The notes under the pieces are model-generated. The model did not search any database, was not told the DNA's origin, and saw nothing but the letters and a program-made list of their open reading frames with translations. From Arthrobacter sp. Bi26 (GTDB taxonomy: Bacteria > Actinomycetota > Actinomycetes > Actinomycetales > Micrococcaceae), in NCBI RefSeq assembly GCF_918697925.1, contig NZ_CAKKMF010000026.1, positions 1 to 56,578 on the forward strand: a stretch of 56,578 bases of DNA, in the 5' to 3' direction. Of the stretch, positions 9,262 to 18,537 are shown in pieces. The first letter of the stretch is position 1, and each line of letters starts with the position of its first letter. The translations under genes were made by a program, and so were the position numbers.

Positions 9262-10551
9262 ATGTCCGCCCTCCGAGAATCCCTGGGCTTCCTGGCAAGC
9301 CGCCTCCGCCAGGTCGGCATCTTTGTCGCCCTGATCCTGATCGTCCTGCTGTTCCAGATCCTGACGGACGGGATCCTGCTGCAGCCGCAGAACGTCACCA
9401 ACCTGGTGGTCCAGAACAGCTACATCCTGATCCTGGCCATCGGCATGGTGATGGTGATCATCGCCGGCCACATCGACCTGTCCGTGGGTTCGGTCGCCGG
9501 CTTCATCGGCGCCTGCGCCGGTGTCATGATCGTGCACTGGGGATGGGACTGGTGGCTCGCCATCCCGGCCTGCCTGCTGGTCGGTGCGCTGGTGGGTGCC
9601 TGGCAGGGCTACTGGATCGCGTACGTCGGCATTCCCGCCTTCATCGTCACCCTCGCCGGGATGCTGATTTTCCGCGGCCTGACACTGATCGTTCTCAAGA
9701 ACCAGCAGATCACGCCGTTCCCGGGCGAACTGCGGGCGCTGGGCGGCGGCTTCCTGCCTGACATTTCCGGCGGCACGTCGGTTCTGGAGTGGCTGACGGT
9801 CATCCTTGGCGTCGGCGCCACCTTGGCGCTCGTGATCCAGGCAGTCAAGGAACGCCGGATCCGCAAGAAGTTCGAACTCGAGAACGAGCCGATGGCCTGG
9901 TTCGCCACCAAGACCGCGTTTATTGCCCTGCTCATGCTGACCATCACCTTCCTGCTCGCCAGCTACCGGGGCACCCCGATCGTCCTGATCGTGCTGGCGG
10001 TCCTGGTGATCGTCTACACGGCCCTGATGAACAACAGCGTCTTCGGCCGGCACACCTACGCGCTCGGCGGCAATCTCCACGCTGCTGAGCTGTCCGGCAT
10101 CAAGACCAAGGCCGTCACCTTCCGGCTGTTCGTGAACATGGGCGTCCTTGCCGCACTGGCCGGCCTCGTGTTCACGGCCCGGCTCAACTCCGCCCAGCCG
10201 GCCGGCGGCACAGGCTTCGAACTGGACGCCATCGCGGCGGCGTTCATCGGCGGCGCCGCAGTCACAGGCGGCATCGGAACCGTTGCAGGGGCCATGATCG
10301 GTGGCCTCATCATGGGTGTCCTCAACAACGGCATGTCGATCCTGGGCCTCGGCACCGACTACCAGCAGCTCATCAAGGGCCTGGTGCTGCTCCTCGCCGT
10401 CGGCTTCGACATCTTCAACAAGAACCGCAGCGGCAAGGGCGGCGGGGCCTCGATCATTCAGCGCCTCAAGCTGAAAACCCCGCCCGCGGCGGATGCCGAC
10501 GCCGGGAGGCCGGCGGAGGAGCGTCCGGTCCCGGTACCGGCCGGAAACTAG
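9262..10551 (+). CDS. mmsB: Sugar ABC transporter permease (MmsB/GguB/XylH type)
   Basis: A 429-residue integral membrane permease with many hydrophobic segments. Typical CUT2 stretches are IIAGHIDLSVGSVAGFIGACAG and YALGGNLHAAELSGIK, and VTGGIGTVAGAMIGGLIMGVLNNGMSI lies near the C-terminus. A central hydrophilic linker (ERRIRKKFELENEP) distinguishes the long GguB/XylH subgroup from RbsC-type permeases. It starts 5 bp after the ATPase gene with AGAAGGAAT as ribosome site. A strong terminator follows, closing the arabinose transport operon. Confidence 0.93.
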   Translation: MSALRESLGFLASRLRQVGIFVALILIVLLFQILTDGILLQPQNVTNLVVQNSYILILAIGMVMVIIAGHIDLSVGSVAGFIGACAGVMIVHWGWDWWLAIPACLLVGALVGAWQGYWIAYVGIPAFIVTLAGMLIFRGLTLIVLKNQQITPFPGELRALGGGFLPDISGGTSVLEWLTVILGVGATLALVIQAVKERRIRKKFELENEPMAWFATKTAFIALLMLTITFLLASYRGTPIVLIVLAVLVIVYTALMNNSVFGRHTYALGGNLHAAELSGIKTKAVTFRLFVNMGVLAALAGLVFTARLNSAQPAGGTGFELDAIAAAFIGGAAVTGGIGTVAGAMIGGLIMGVLNNGMSILGLGTDYQQLIKGLVLLLAVGFDIFNKNRSGKGGGASIIQRLKLKTPPAADADAGRPAEERPVPVPAGN

Positions 10552-10572
10552 CGCGGGATACCGCAGACTGCT

Positions 10573-10619
10573 GCGACCCGGGTTGGCCTTCAGGAGGCCA
10601 ACCCGGGTCGCTCGTTTTT
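10573..10619 (+). terminator. Strong Rho-independent terminator of the transporter operon
   Basis: A 17-bp perfect stem (10573-10589 with 10595-10611) with a 5-nt loop is followed by TTTTT at 10615-10619. It begins 22 bp after the permease stop. Confidence 0.93.
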
Positions 10620-10651
10620 GCGCGGGTATCTTTCGACGCGCAGAATGTCCT

Positions 10652-10713
10652 GCGACGCGCAAATTTCCTCCCGACACGGGAATCCCGGCGTCGCGAGGAA
10701 ATTAGCGCGTCGC
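10652..10713. repeat. REP-like imperfect inverted repeat
   Basis: The left arm 10652-10670 (GCGACGCGCAAATTTCCTC) and right arm 10695-10713 (GAGGAAATTAGCGCGTCGC) are inverted with 18 of 19 positions matching. The 24-bp spacer holds a smaller CGGGA/TCCCG dyad. CGACGCGCA also appears at 10634-10642, and GCGCGTCGCC twice to the right. The element lies between a terminator and the 3' end of a convergent gene, a typical REP location. No other copy was seen in the window. Confidence 0.6.
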
Positions 10714-10754
10714 CAGGCTGAACGCGCGTCGCCGAGCGTCCAAGTCCGGCGCGC

Positions 10755-11447
10755 TCACTCGCCGTGGACGGCGGCCTGGCGCTCCTCTGACCGGTTCAAA
10801 TAGGCCAGCAGCAGCTCCCCGGCGCGGTCCAGGTCCCCGGCCTCCAGGGCGCTGCAGATTTCCTCGTTGTCCGGCAGATAGCCCCGGTAGAAATGCGCAT
10901 CCACGGTGGCCTTGTGGAAGAACAGCCGCATCTCGGCCAGGACCTGGGACATGATCGTGTCCAGCCGCCGGCTTCCGGCCAGGGCAACGATCGCGCCATG
11001 GAAATGCTGGTTGGCGTTGCCCAGGCCCTCCTCGTCGTTGGCGGCCGCCGCGGCTTTGCCCTCTTCCACAGCCGCGCGGACCGCGGCCACCCGCTCCGGA
11101 CTGCCGCCGCCGCTGATCGCGCTGACTTCAATAGCGCGGCGCACCGTGTAGACGTCGTGGATGTCGCCCGCCTCCAGACTGGCCACAAAGACACCCCGGT
11201 TCGGGTGCCGGACCACCAGGCGCTCGGCCGCAAGTTCGGCGAACGCCTCGCGGACCGTGTTGCGCGAAACGCCCAGGTCTTCGGCGATGGTCGATTCCGT
11301 GAGCCGGGCTCCCGGCAGGAGCAGGCCCTCCGCCAGTTGCAGGCGCAGTTCGGCTGCCACCCGGTCCGCCACGGAAGGAACGGCCACCCGCAGCCGCGCC
11401 GCAGCCGCGGCCAGGGCGGGACCGGCAGCTGCTTCGGAAGTCGTCAT
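10755..11447 (-). CDS. GntR-family (FCD/FadR-type) regulator
   Basis: A 230-residue regulator with an N-terminal winged helix (VADRVAAELRLQLAEGLLLPGARLTESTIAEDLGVSRNTVREAF split over residues about 24-68) and an all-helical FCD ligand domain with the usual metal-coordinating His positions (NQHFHGAIVALAGS, DNEEICSALEAGD). It is transcribed divergently from the pxpA operon across about 105 bp that hold a GATTGTT-G-AACAATC palindrome. Probable role: repression of that operon, released by an organic acid or its metabolite. The effector is unknown. Confidence 0.88.
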   Translation of the reverse strand: MTTSEAAAGPALAAAAARLRVAVPSVADRVAAELRLQLAEGLLLPGARLTESTIAEDLGVSRNTVREAFAELAAERLVVRHPNRGVFVASLEAGDIHDVYTVRRAIEVSAISGGGSPERVAAVRAAVEEGKAAAAANDEEGLGNANQHFHGAIVALAGSRRLDTIMSQVLAEMRLFFHKATVDAHFYRGYLPDNEEICSALEAGDLDRAGELLLAYLNRSEERQAAVHGE

Positions 11448-11487
11448 AGTGCCGAATCTACACGATTGTTCCTACTTTAAATCGTCG

Positions 11488-11502
11488 GATTGTTGAACAA
11501 TC
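11488..11502. promoter_or_regulatory. Probable GntR operator between gntR and pxpA
   Basis: GATTGTTGAACAATC is a perfect 15-nt palindrome with a central G, flanked by CG and GG. A half-site GATTGTT stands at 11464-11470, right next to the gntR start. TTGT-N-ACAA-like cores are typical FadR-subfamily operators. Confidence 0.7.
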
Positions 11503-11553
11503 GGAGAAATTGATGCATCCTAGTAGGGGGCTATCATGAGACGAGGATCACAA

Positions 11554-12312
11554 ATGGCAACCATCGACCTGAACAGCGACGTTGGCGAGTCTTTCGGACG
11601 CTGGACCCTGGGCGACGACACGGCGATGTTCCGCTCGGTCTCCAGCGCCAACGTGGCTTGCGGATTCCACGCGGGGGATCCCAGCGTCATCCGCCGGACC
11701 TGCCGCGAGGCCGTGGCTGCGGGTGTCGTGATCGGCGCCCACGTCGGCTACCGCGATCTCGCCGGGTTCGGCCGCCGCTTTATGGACATCGACCCGATCG
11801 AACTGGCGGACGACGTCGTCTACCAGATCGGTGCGCTGCAGGCGCTGGCCGCCGTCGAGGGCGGCACTGTCAGGTACGTGAAGCCGCACGGCGGCCTCTA
11901 CAACGCCATCGTCTCGCACACCGCCCAGGCGCAGGCCGTCGTCGACGCCGTGAAGTCCGTTGACCCTAACCTGCCGATCCTGGGCCTGCCGGGCTCGGAA
12001 GTGCTGCGCCTCGCCGAGGCCGCCGGCCTCCGCGCGGTCACCGAAGCCTTTGCCGACCGCGCTTACAGCCCGGACGGCACCCTGGTATCCCGTACGCTCC
12101 CCGGAGCCGTGCTGGAGGACCCCGCTCTCGTCACTGAGCATGTCCTCCGAATGGCCACCGATTCCGCCGTCCGCACTATCGACGGCTCCATCCTGAAAAT
12201 CCGCGCCGAAAGCATCTGCGTGCACGGCGACTCCCCGGGAGCCGTCACCATGGCCGCCGCTGTCCGCGAAGCGCTCAACGCCGCGGACATCACCACCGCC
12301 GCCTTCGTCTAA
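11554..12312 (+). CDS. pxpA: LamB/YcsF family protein, 5-oxoprolinase subunit A-like
   Basis: A 252-residue LamB/YcsF protein. Diagnostic stretches are [14 protein letters not shown] at the N-terminus, [31 protein letters not shown] and [12 protein letters not shown]. PxpA with PxpB and PxpC forms ATP-dependent 5-oxoprolinase in bacteria (known). Here the KipI and KipA homologues are fused and encoded downstream, next to a biotin carboxylase, so the real substrate could be 5-oxoproline or another amide or lactam. ATG 11554 follows GAGGA; an upstream ATG at 11536 would add six residues. It is the first gene of the operon divergent from gntR. Confidence 0.9.
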   Translation: MATIDLNSDVGESFGRWTLGDDTAMFRSVSSANVACGFHAGDPSVIRRTCREAVAAGVVIGAHVGYRDLAGFGRRFMDIDPIELADDVVYQIGALQALAAVEGGTVRYVKPHGGLYNAIVSHTAQAQAVVDAVKSVDPNLPILGLPGSEVLRLAEAAGLRAVTEAFADRAYSPDGTLVSRTLPGAVLEDPALVTEHVLRMATDSAVRTIDGSILKIRAESICVHGDSPGAVTMAAAVREALNAADITTAAFV

Positions 12313-12406
12313 GCCGAAGCAACACCTGCTTCATCCCCGGTTCCGCCGGGATCACCCGCACTCACACCCAAGCAACAGGCAGCACCCGCACACCTGGAGG
12401 AAAACC

Positions 12407-13747
12407 ATGACTGCAGCACCGCATCAGGCCACCCCGGCCGCCGGCAAGAGGAGGATCCCGCCAGGCGCCCTCAAGGCCTACGTCGCGAGCCTCACCGGCA
12501 CTTCGCTGGAGTACTACGACTTCGCGATCTACTCCGTGGCCTCGGCCTTGGTGTTCCCCAAGGTCTTCTTCCCGGGCAACGACGAATACGTCGGGCTGCT
12601 GCTGTCCTTCTCGACCTTTGCGGTAGGCTACCTCGCCCGTCCCATCGGCGGCGTGATCTTCGGCCGGCTCGGTGACAAGATCGGCCGCAAGCACGTCCTC
12701 GTGACCACCCTGCTGCTGATCGGCATCGCAACGGTGGTGATTGGCGTGCTCCCGGGCTACGCCACCATCGGTATAGCCGCTCCCATCATCCTCGTGTTGC
12801 TGCGCCTGGCACAGGGCATCGGCGTCGGCGGCGAATGGGGCGGTGCCGTCCTGCTTTCGAGCGAATTCGGCGACGCCAAGCGGCGCGGCTTCTGGTCTTC
12901 CGCCGCGCAGATCGGCCCGCCCGCCGGCAACCTGATGGCCAACGGCGTCCTGGCCGTGCTCGCCGCGACCCTCAGCAACGAAGACTTCCTCTCCTGGGGC
13001 TGGCGTGTGGCCTTCCTCGCCTCGGCCTTGTTGGTGGGCTTCGGCCTGCTGATCCGGCTGAAGCTTGAGGAAACCCCCGTCTTCAAGGCCATCCAGGCCC
13101 ACGGCGAACAGCCCAAGGCCCCCATCAAGGAGGTCTTCACCAAGGAGCCGCGCGCCCTCGTGTCCGCTGCCCTGTCCCGCATCAGCCCGGACGTGCTGTA
13201 CTCCCTGCTTACCGTCTTCATGGCCGTCTACGCCACCAAGCAACTGGGCATGAGCACCAGCAACGTACTGACCGCCATCCTGATCGGCTCCGCCTTCCAG
13301 CTGGTCCTGATCCCCGCGGCGGGCGCCCTCACGGACCGCATCAACCGCCGCCTCGTATACGGCATCGCCGCCGTCGGAACCGCCATTTACATCCCGCTGT
13401 TCTTCGTCATGATCCAGGACAAGTCGGTCGTCACGCTGACCGTCGGCATCGTGATCGGGCTGGCCTTCCACGCCTTCATGTACGGCCCGCAGGCCGCATA
13501 CATCACCGAGCAGTTCCCGGCCCGGCTGCGCTACGCCGGCAGCTCGCTGGCTTACACCCTGGCCGGCGTGGTCGGCGGCGCCATCGCACCGTTGGTCTTC
13601 ACCGCCCTCTTCGCCGCTAGCGGCAACTGGTTCCTGATCGCTGGCTACCTCGCGGTCGCCTCGATCGTGACGGTGATCGGGCTGGCCATCGGGCGCAACC
13701 CGCATACCGACGAAGAAGAGCGGCTCCTGCAGGATGCCCACGCCTGA
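12407..13747 (+). CDS. MFS transporter, metabolite:H+ symporter (MHS) family
   Basis: A 446-residue twelve-helix MFS protein of the MHS group (ShiA/KgtP/ProP-like). Typical stretches are SLTGTSLEYYDFAIYSVAS, GYLARPIGGVIFGRLGDKIGRK and LRLAQGIGVGGEWGGAVLL. Members import organic acids or betaines with protons. A GGAGG site precedes the ATG. It is embedded between the PxpA gene and the KipI/KipA fusion, so it probably brings in the substrate of that enzyme system. The exact substrate cannot be read from sequence. Confidence 0.9.
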   Translation: MTAAPHQATPAAGKRRIPPGALKAYVASLTGTSLEYYDFAIYSVASALVFPKVFFPGNDEYVGLLLSFSTFAVGYLARPIGGVIFGRLGDKIGRKHVLVTTLLLIGIATVVIGVLPGYATIGIAAPIILVLLRLAQGIGVGGEWGGAVLLSSEFGDAKRRGFWSSAAQIGPPAGNLMANGVLAVLAATLSNEDFLSWGWRVAFLASALLVGFGLLIRLKLEETPVFKAIQAHGEQPKAPIKEVFTKEPRALVSAALSRISPDVLYSLLTVFMAVYATKQLGMSTSNVLTAILIGSAFQLVLIPAAGALTDRINRRLVYGIAAVGTAIYIPLFFVMIQDKSVVTLTVGIVIGLAFHAFMYGPQAAYITEQFPARLRYAGSSLAYTLAGVVGGAIAPLVFTALFAASGNWFLIAGYLAVASIVTVIGLAIGRNPHTDEEERLLQDAHA

Positions 13748-13793
13748 GCACTTTGGATCCTATTCAGCGGATCTGTCCACCGGCACCGGCACA

Positions 13794-15533
13794 ATGAGTG
13801 AGGCACTCGTGATTGAGACAGCAGGGGAACCCCCGAAGGTAGAGAACGCAACAGTTCACAGAGTCCGCTCCGTGCGGGCCGTGGGAACGCGCGCGGTCCT
13901 GGCCGAGCTCTCCGGCACGCAGGATGTGCTTGCCCTGCAGGCGCTGCTGCTGGAGAAGCCGTTGCCGGGCCAGCAGGACGTCCTGGCCGCGGCCGAGACC
14001 GTCCTGGTCAGGGCCGATTCCCCGGCCTCGGCCCGGCGCATCGCCGCCCGGCTGCTGCAGCTCGACCTCACCGCACCGGTGCAGCTCGACGGCGAACTGG
14101 TGGTTATCGACACCGTGTACGACGGCGAGGACCTCGCCGAGGTCGGGCGGCTCACCGGCCTCGGAACGGAGGGTGTGATCGCCGCCCACTCCGGCCAGAT
14201 CTGGACCGTGGCCTTCGCCGGCTTTGCGCCCGGATTCGGATACATGGTGGGGGAGAACCAGCAGCTGGAGGTGCCCCGGCGCAGCTCGCCGCGCACCGCC
14301 GTGCCCGCAGGTTCCGTGGCGCTGGCCGGCAACTATTCGGCCGTGTACCCGCGCCGTTCCCCGGGCGGCTGGCAGCTGATCGGGCGCACCAACGCCCGGA
14401 TGTGGGACCTGGACCGGGACCAGCCCGCCCTGGCCGCCCCCGGGCACCGGGTGCAGTTCCGGCCGGTCCGGGATGCGGTGCTCGTCGCGGAGCCAGTCGC
14501 GGAGTCAGCCGCGGCGCCTGCGGCTGAGCATGCCGGCACCGTGCCGGAACCGGGTGCCGGGGACGTCGCCCGCGGACTCCGGATCGTTTCGCCCGGTCTG
14601 CAGAGCCTGATCCAGGATCTGGGCCGCCATGGCCACTCTGCCCTGGGCGTCTCCGCCGCCGGTGCACTGGACCGGGCCTCGCTGCGCCGGGCCAACCGCC
14701 TCGTCGGCAACGCCCCCGCCGCGGCCGGCATCGAGACCGTCGCCGGGGGGCTCAAGGTCCAGGCCGTGGCCGACCAGGTCCTCGCCGTCACTGGCGCACC
14801 GTCGGCACTGAGTATCGAGTCGGCGCCGGACAGCGATGGTGAAACGTGGCACCGCGCGGTGCCGATGGCCGCCCCGTTCGCGCTGCTCGACGGTGAAACG
14901 CTCAGCCTTGGCGCGCCGCAGAGCGGCTTCCGCAGCTATCTCGCGGTCCGCGGTGGGGTGGACACAGCCCTGGTGCTGGGCAGCCGCTCGACCGACACGA
15001 TGTCCGGGATCGGTCCGGCGCCCCTGGCCGCCGGGCAGGTGCTGGCCGCCGGTGGGGAAGCCGAATCCGGCGTCGTCGGGGCTCCCGAACTGCAGCCGGA
15101 CTACCCGGGCACTGGGGTGACCGTCCTCGACGTCGTCCCCGGTCCCCGCGCCGACTGGTTCGATCAGGCGGCGCTGGACTCGTTCACCGCCCAGGACTGG
15201 TCCGTGCTGCCGCAGTCCAACCGGGTCGGCATGCGCCTTGATGGGACCCCGCTGCAGCGCAGCCGCCAGGGCGAACTGCCCAGCGAAGGCACCGTGGCGG
15301 GCGCCCTGCAGGTCCCGCCGGAGGGGCTGCCCGTGCTCTTCCTGGCCGATCATCCCATCACCGGCGGCTACCCCGTGATCGCCGTGGTGGTCGACTCCCA
15401 GCTGGACCTCGCCGCGCAGGTCCCCATCGGCGGCAAGATCCGCTTCCGCTGGGCCGAACACAGCGCCACTGAGCGCAGCGCCGAACACGGCACCACTGAA
15501 CACGTCACCACCGAAGAAGAAGCGAGTAACTGA
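13794..15533 (+). CDS. KipI-KipA (PxpB-PxpC) fusion, carboxyltransferase-like domain protein
   Basis: A protein of about 579 residues fusing an allophanate-hydrolase-subunit-1 (KipI) domain (about residues 15-235: [31 protein letters not shown]) to a subunit-2 (KipA) domain (about 265-565: [39 protein letters not shown]). In 5-oxoprolinase these are separate PxpB and PxpC; in urea carboxylase the equivalent pair is the carboxyltransferase domain. The start is uncertain: ATG 13734 overlaps the transporter gene and adds 20 unconserved residues, and neither start has a good ribosome site. The TGA overlaps the next ATG by one base, so expression is coupled to the biotin carboxylase. Confidence 0.88.
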   Translation: MSEALVIETAGEPPKVENATVHRVRSVRAVGTRAVLAELSGTQDVLALQALLLEKPLPGQQDVLAAAETVLVRADSPASARRIAARLLQLDLTAPVQLDGELVVIDTVYDGEDLAEVGRLTGLGTEGVIAAHSGQIWTVAFAGFAPGFGYMVGENQQLEVPRRSSPRTAVPAGSVALAGNYSAVYPRRSPGGWQLIGRTNARMWDLDRDQPALAAPGHRVQFRPVRDAVLVAEPVAESAAAPAAEHAGTVPEPGAGDVARGLRIVSPGLQSLIQDLGRHGHSALGVSAAGALDRASLRRANRLVGNAPAAAGIETVAGGLKVQAVADQVLAVTGAPSALSIESAPDSDGETWHRAVPMAAPFALLDGETLSLGAPQSGFRSYLAVRGGVDTALVLGSRSTDTMSGIGPAPLAAGQVLAAGGEAESGVVGAPELQPDYPGTGVTVLDVVPGPRADWFDQAALDSFTAQDWSVLPQSNRVGMRLDGTPLQRSRQGELPSEGTVAGALQVPPEGLPVLFLADHPITGGYPVIAVVVDSQLDLAAQVPIGGKIRFRWAEHSATERSAEHGTTEHVTTEEEASN

Positions 15534-17293
15534 TGCGCAAGGTCCTGATCGCAAACCGTGGAGAAATCGCGGTCCGCATAGCCCGGGCCTGCGACGACGC
15601 GCAGTTGGCGTCCGTCGCCGTCTACGCCGACATCGACGCCGACGCCCTGCACGTCTCCGCCGCCGATGAAGCCTTCAGCCTGGACGGCAACTCGCCCGCG
15701 GACACGTACCTGAACATCCCCAAGCTCCTCGCCGTGGCGGCCGAGTCCGGAGCGGACGCCGTCCACCCCGGCTACGGCTTCCTCTCCGAGAACGCCGACT
15801 TTGCCCAGGCCGTCCTCGACGCCGGACTGACCTGGATCGGTCCGACGCCGGACGCAATCCGGCTGCTCGGCAACAAGATCACGGCCCGCGACGCGGCCGT
15901 CCGGGCCGGCGCCCCCTTGGTGGCCGGCAGCGACGGTCCTGTCGACACGGCTGCCGAAGCCCGGGCCTTCGCCGAACAGCACGGCCTGCCGATCGCCATC
16001 AAGGCCGCTTTCGGCGGTGGCGGCCGCGGCATGAAGGTGGTCAGGGTCATCGACGAGGTCGAGGAAGCCTTCGACTCCGCCGTCCGTGAAGCAGTGGCCG
16101 CCTTCGGCCGGGGCGAGTGCTTCGTGGAGCGCTACCTGGACCGTCCGCGCCACGTGGAGGCGCAGGTCCTGGCGGACACACACGGCAACGTCGTGGTCGT
16201 CGGAACCCGCGACTGCTCACTGCAGCGCCGGCACCAGAAGCTCCTGGAGGAGGCTCCCGCGCCGTTCCTCAGCGACGAGCAGACCAAGCTGATTTACGAC
16301 GCCGCCAAGGCCGTCTGCCGGGAGGCCGGCTACTCCGGCGCCGGCACGGTGGAATTCCTGGTCGCGGCGGATGGCACGGTGGCATTCCTCGAGGTCAACA
16401 CCCGGCTCCAGGTGGAGCACCCCATCACCGAGGAAACCACGGGGATCGACCTCGTCCAGGAACAGTTTCGGATCGCCGCGGGGGAGCCGCTGCGCCTGGC
16501 CGAGGACCCGGCGCCGCGCGGGCACGCCTTCGAATTCCGGCTCAACGCCGAGGACGTGGGCCGCGGCTTCCTGCCCTCGCCCGGGACCATCGGCGAGTTC
16601 GCCGGCCCCACCGGCTCTGGCATCCGGCTCGACACCGGCGTCCGCTCCGGCTCCTTCGTCGCGCCGCAGTTCGATTCCCTGCTCGCGAAGCTGATTGTCA
16701 CCGGCGCGGACCGCCAGCAGGCCCTGCGTCGGGCCCGCCGGGCCCTCGCCGAAATGCGCATCACCGGGGTGGCCACCGTGCTGCCGTTCCACCGGGCAGT
16801 GCTGGAGTCCCCGGACTTCACGTCCGAGGACGGGCTGGGCATCCACACCCGCTGGATCGAAACCGACTTCGCGGACAGTGCCTCCATCCCCGCCGATCCC
16901 GACTACAGCACCACAGCGCCCGACGGCGAACGCCGCACTATCACCGTCGACGTGGACGGACGGCGCCTCGCCGTCGGCCTTCCGGCCGACTTGCTGGACG
17001 GCTGGGCACGCTCTGGCAGTCCGCTGCCCGCAGGTGTGTCCGTGGAAGCGGCGTCCGACGGCGGTGCTTCCGCTGCCGACCCGGGCGAGCTGCGCGCCGA
17101 CATGGCCGGGACCGTGGTGAAGTGGCTCGTCGAGCCGGGCGCCGAGGTATCGGCCGGGGACCCGGTTGTGGTCCTTGAAGCGATGAAGATGGAAACCCAG
17201 GTCTCCGCGCACCGGGACGGCACTGTCACTGACGTCCGCACCGAAGCCGGCGGAGTGGTTGCGGCCGGGGCCGTGCTGGCGCTGATCGGCTAG
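15533..17293 (+). CDS. Biotin carboxylase-BCCP fusion (AccC-like with biotinyl domain)
   Basis: A 586-residue protein. Residues 1-445 form a biotin carboxylase: [18 protein letters not shown] at the start, ATP-grasp glycine loop [14 protein letters not shown], and catalytic [22 protein letters not shown]. The last 75 residues are a biotinyl domain with [10 protein letters not shown], whose lysine 552 is the expected biotinylation site. It uses ATP and bicarbonate to carboxylate biotin. It could serve acyl-CoA carboxylation, but no acyl-CoA carboxyltransferase is nearby and its start overlaps the Kip fusion stop. A biotin-dependent reaction on a small amide or on 5-oxoproline metabolism is therefore plausible (inference). 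A strong terminator follows. Confidence 0.92.
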   Translation: MRKVLIANRGEIAVRIARACDDAQLASVAVYADIDADALHVSAADEAFSLDGNSPADTYLNIPKLLAVAAESGADAVHPGYGFLSENADFAQAVLDAGLTWIGPTPDAIRLLGNKITARDAAVRAGAPLVAGSDGPVDTAAEARAFAEQHGLPIAIKAAFGGGGRGMKVVRVIDEVEEAFDSAVREAVAAFGRGECFVERYLDRPRHVEAQVLADTHGNVVVVGTRDCSLQRRHQKLLEEAPAPFLSDEQTKLIYDAAKAVCREAGYSGAGTVEFLVAADGTVAFLEVNTRLQVEHPITEETTGIDLVQEQFRIAAGEPLRLAEDPAPRGHAFEFRLNAEDVGRGFLPSPGTIGEFAGPTGSGIRLDTGVRSGSFVAPQFDSLLAKLIVTGADRQQALRRARRALAEMRITGVATVLPFHRAVLESPDFTSEDGLGIHTRWIETDFADSASIPADPDYSTTAPDGERRTITVDVDGRRLAVGLPADLLDGWARSGSPLPAGVSVEAASDGGASAADPGELRADMAGTVVKWLVEPGAEVSAGDPVVVLEAMKMETQVSAHRDGTVTDVRTEAGGVVAAGAVLALIG

Positions 17294-17314
17294 CTGCCGC
17301 CCCTTCGGAGAGTC

Positions 17315-17355
17315 CAGAAACGCCCGCCCGGGATAGCCCCGGGCGGGCGTTTCTG
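17315..17355. terminator. Bidirectional terminator between convergent genes
   Basis: An 18-bp perfect stem (17315-17332 with 17338-17355) with a 5-nt loop and A/T-containing outer ends (GAAA/TTTC). It lies between the biotin carboxylase gene (+) and the glycerate kinase gene (-) and can serve both. Confidence 0.85.
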
Positions 17356-17375
17356 CGTGGTGCAGTGTGTCAGGC

Positions 17376-18536
17376 CTAGAGCAGGCTGGAGCCGATGTCC
17401 TTTCCGATCCGGCGGAGCAGCGCGGCGGAAAGGCCGGGGTCATTGGCGGAATCCTGGTCCGTGTAGTCGGCCAGAGTGTAGACCCGGGTCAGGTCCATTT
17501 CGGACCACCGTTCCTGGGGCAGGAGGGAGCGGCCGGCGACGGCGATGACCGGACGGGATCCGGACCGCCGGGCGACGGCCGCCGGCAGCTTCCCGGCAAG
17601 GGTCTGCTCGTCGAGGCTGCCTTCGCCGGTGACGACGACGTCACAGGTGTCCTTGCGGGCATTGAAGTCCAGCAGGTCCAGGAAGTAGTCGGCGCCGGAG
17701 ACCTGCTTTGCCCCGAGCAGCAGGCACGCGTAGCCGATTCCTCCGGCGCTGCCGGCGCCGTCGTGCTGGGCGAGCCGGTCCGCCTCGGTGATTCCCGCCG
17801 CTGTGAGCCCGGTGACGAAATGTTCGAGGCCCTTGTCGAGGGAGGCGATCTCCTCGGGTCCGGCGCCTTTTTGGGGGCCGAAGACCGCCGGTGCGCCGTG
17901 GGCGCCGAGCAGCGGGTTGTGGACGTCGCTGGCGACGACGAGCTCGGTGTCGGCAAGTTCGGGGAGGGCGGTCCGCTGGATGCTGTGGATCTGTGCCAGC
18001 GCCCCGCCGCTGCCGTAGAGCTGGCGGCCGTCGGCGTCCCGGAAGCTGTACCCGAGGGCGGTGAGCATTCCCATGCCGCCGTCCGTGCTGACGCTGCCGC
18101 CCAGGGCCAGAACGATCCTGGCCGGTTTCAGGCTGAGGGCGAACAGGACAGCTTCGCCGAAGCCGCGGCTGGAGGCACCCAGCGGATCCAGTGTTCCGCC
18201 GGGCAGGAGTCCCAGGCCGCAGGTGTTGGCCACCTCGACGACGGCGGTGGCGCCGTCGAACGCGATGCTGGCCTGGACGGGCTGGCCGGTGGGTCCTGAG
18301 ACGGTGTAGCTGCGCCGGGTGAAGCCGGAGGCGACGGCGGCGTCGACGCTGCCGTCACCTCCGTCCGCCAGTGGAAGCAGTTCGCAGTGGATCGTCCCGG
18401 CCGCGCCGGTGAAACCAGAGGCGGAGCGGAGTCCTGCTGCCAGGGCATCGGCCACCTCACCGGCCGTGAGGCTGCCCTTGAACTTGTCGGGTGCGATCAG
18501 GGCTCGCACGCGTTTCGGGGCGGTTGTGGTGAACAT
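17376..18536 (-). CDS. glxK: Glycerate kinase
   Basis: A 386-residue class-I glycerate kinase that phosphorylates D-glycerate. Signatures are VRALIAPDKFKGSLTAGEVADALAAG, LPLADGGDGSVDAAVASGF, LALGGSVSTDGGMGMLTALG and VVTGEGSLDEQTLAGKLP. The ATG at 18536 starts one base after the dctA stop on the same strand, so I prefer it to the upstream GTG at 18593, which lies inside dctA. Downstream of tartrate dehydrogenase and DctA, it would convert glycerate produced from tartrate into phosphoglycerate for lower glycolysis (pathway inferred from neighbours). Confidence 0.92.
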   Translation of the reverse strand: MFTTTAPKRVRALIAPDKFKGSLTAGEVADALAAGLRSASGFTGAAGTIHCELLPLADGGDGSVDAAVASGFTRRSYTVSGPTGQPVQASIAFDGATAVVEVANTCGLGLLPGGTLDPLGASSRGFGEAVLFALSLKPARIVLALGGSVSTDGGMGMLTALGYSFRDADGRQLYGSGGALAQIHSIQRTALPELADTELVVASDVHNPLLGAHGAPAVFGPQKGAGPEEIASLDKGLEHFVTGLTAAGITEADRLAQHDGAGSAGGIGYACLLLGAKQVSGADYFLDLLDFNARKDTCDVVVTGEGSLDEQTLAGKLPAAVARRSGSRPVIAVAGRSLLPQERWSEMDLTRVYTLADYTDQDSANDPGLSAALLRRIGKDIGSSLL

Positions 18537-18537
18537 G

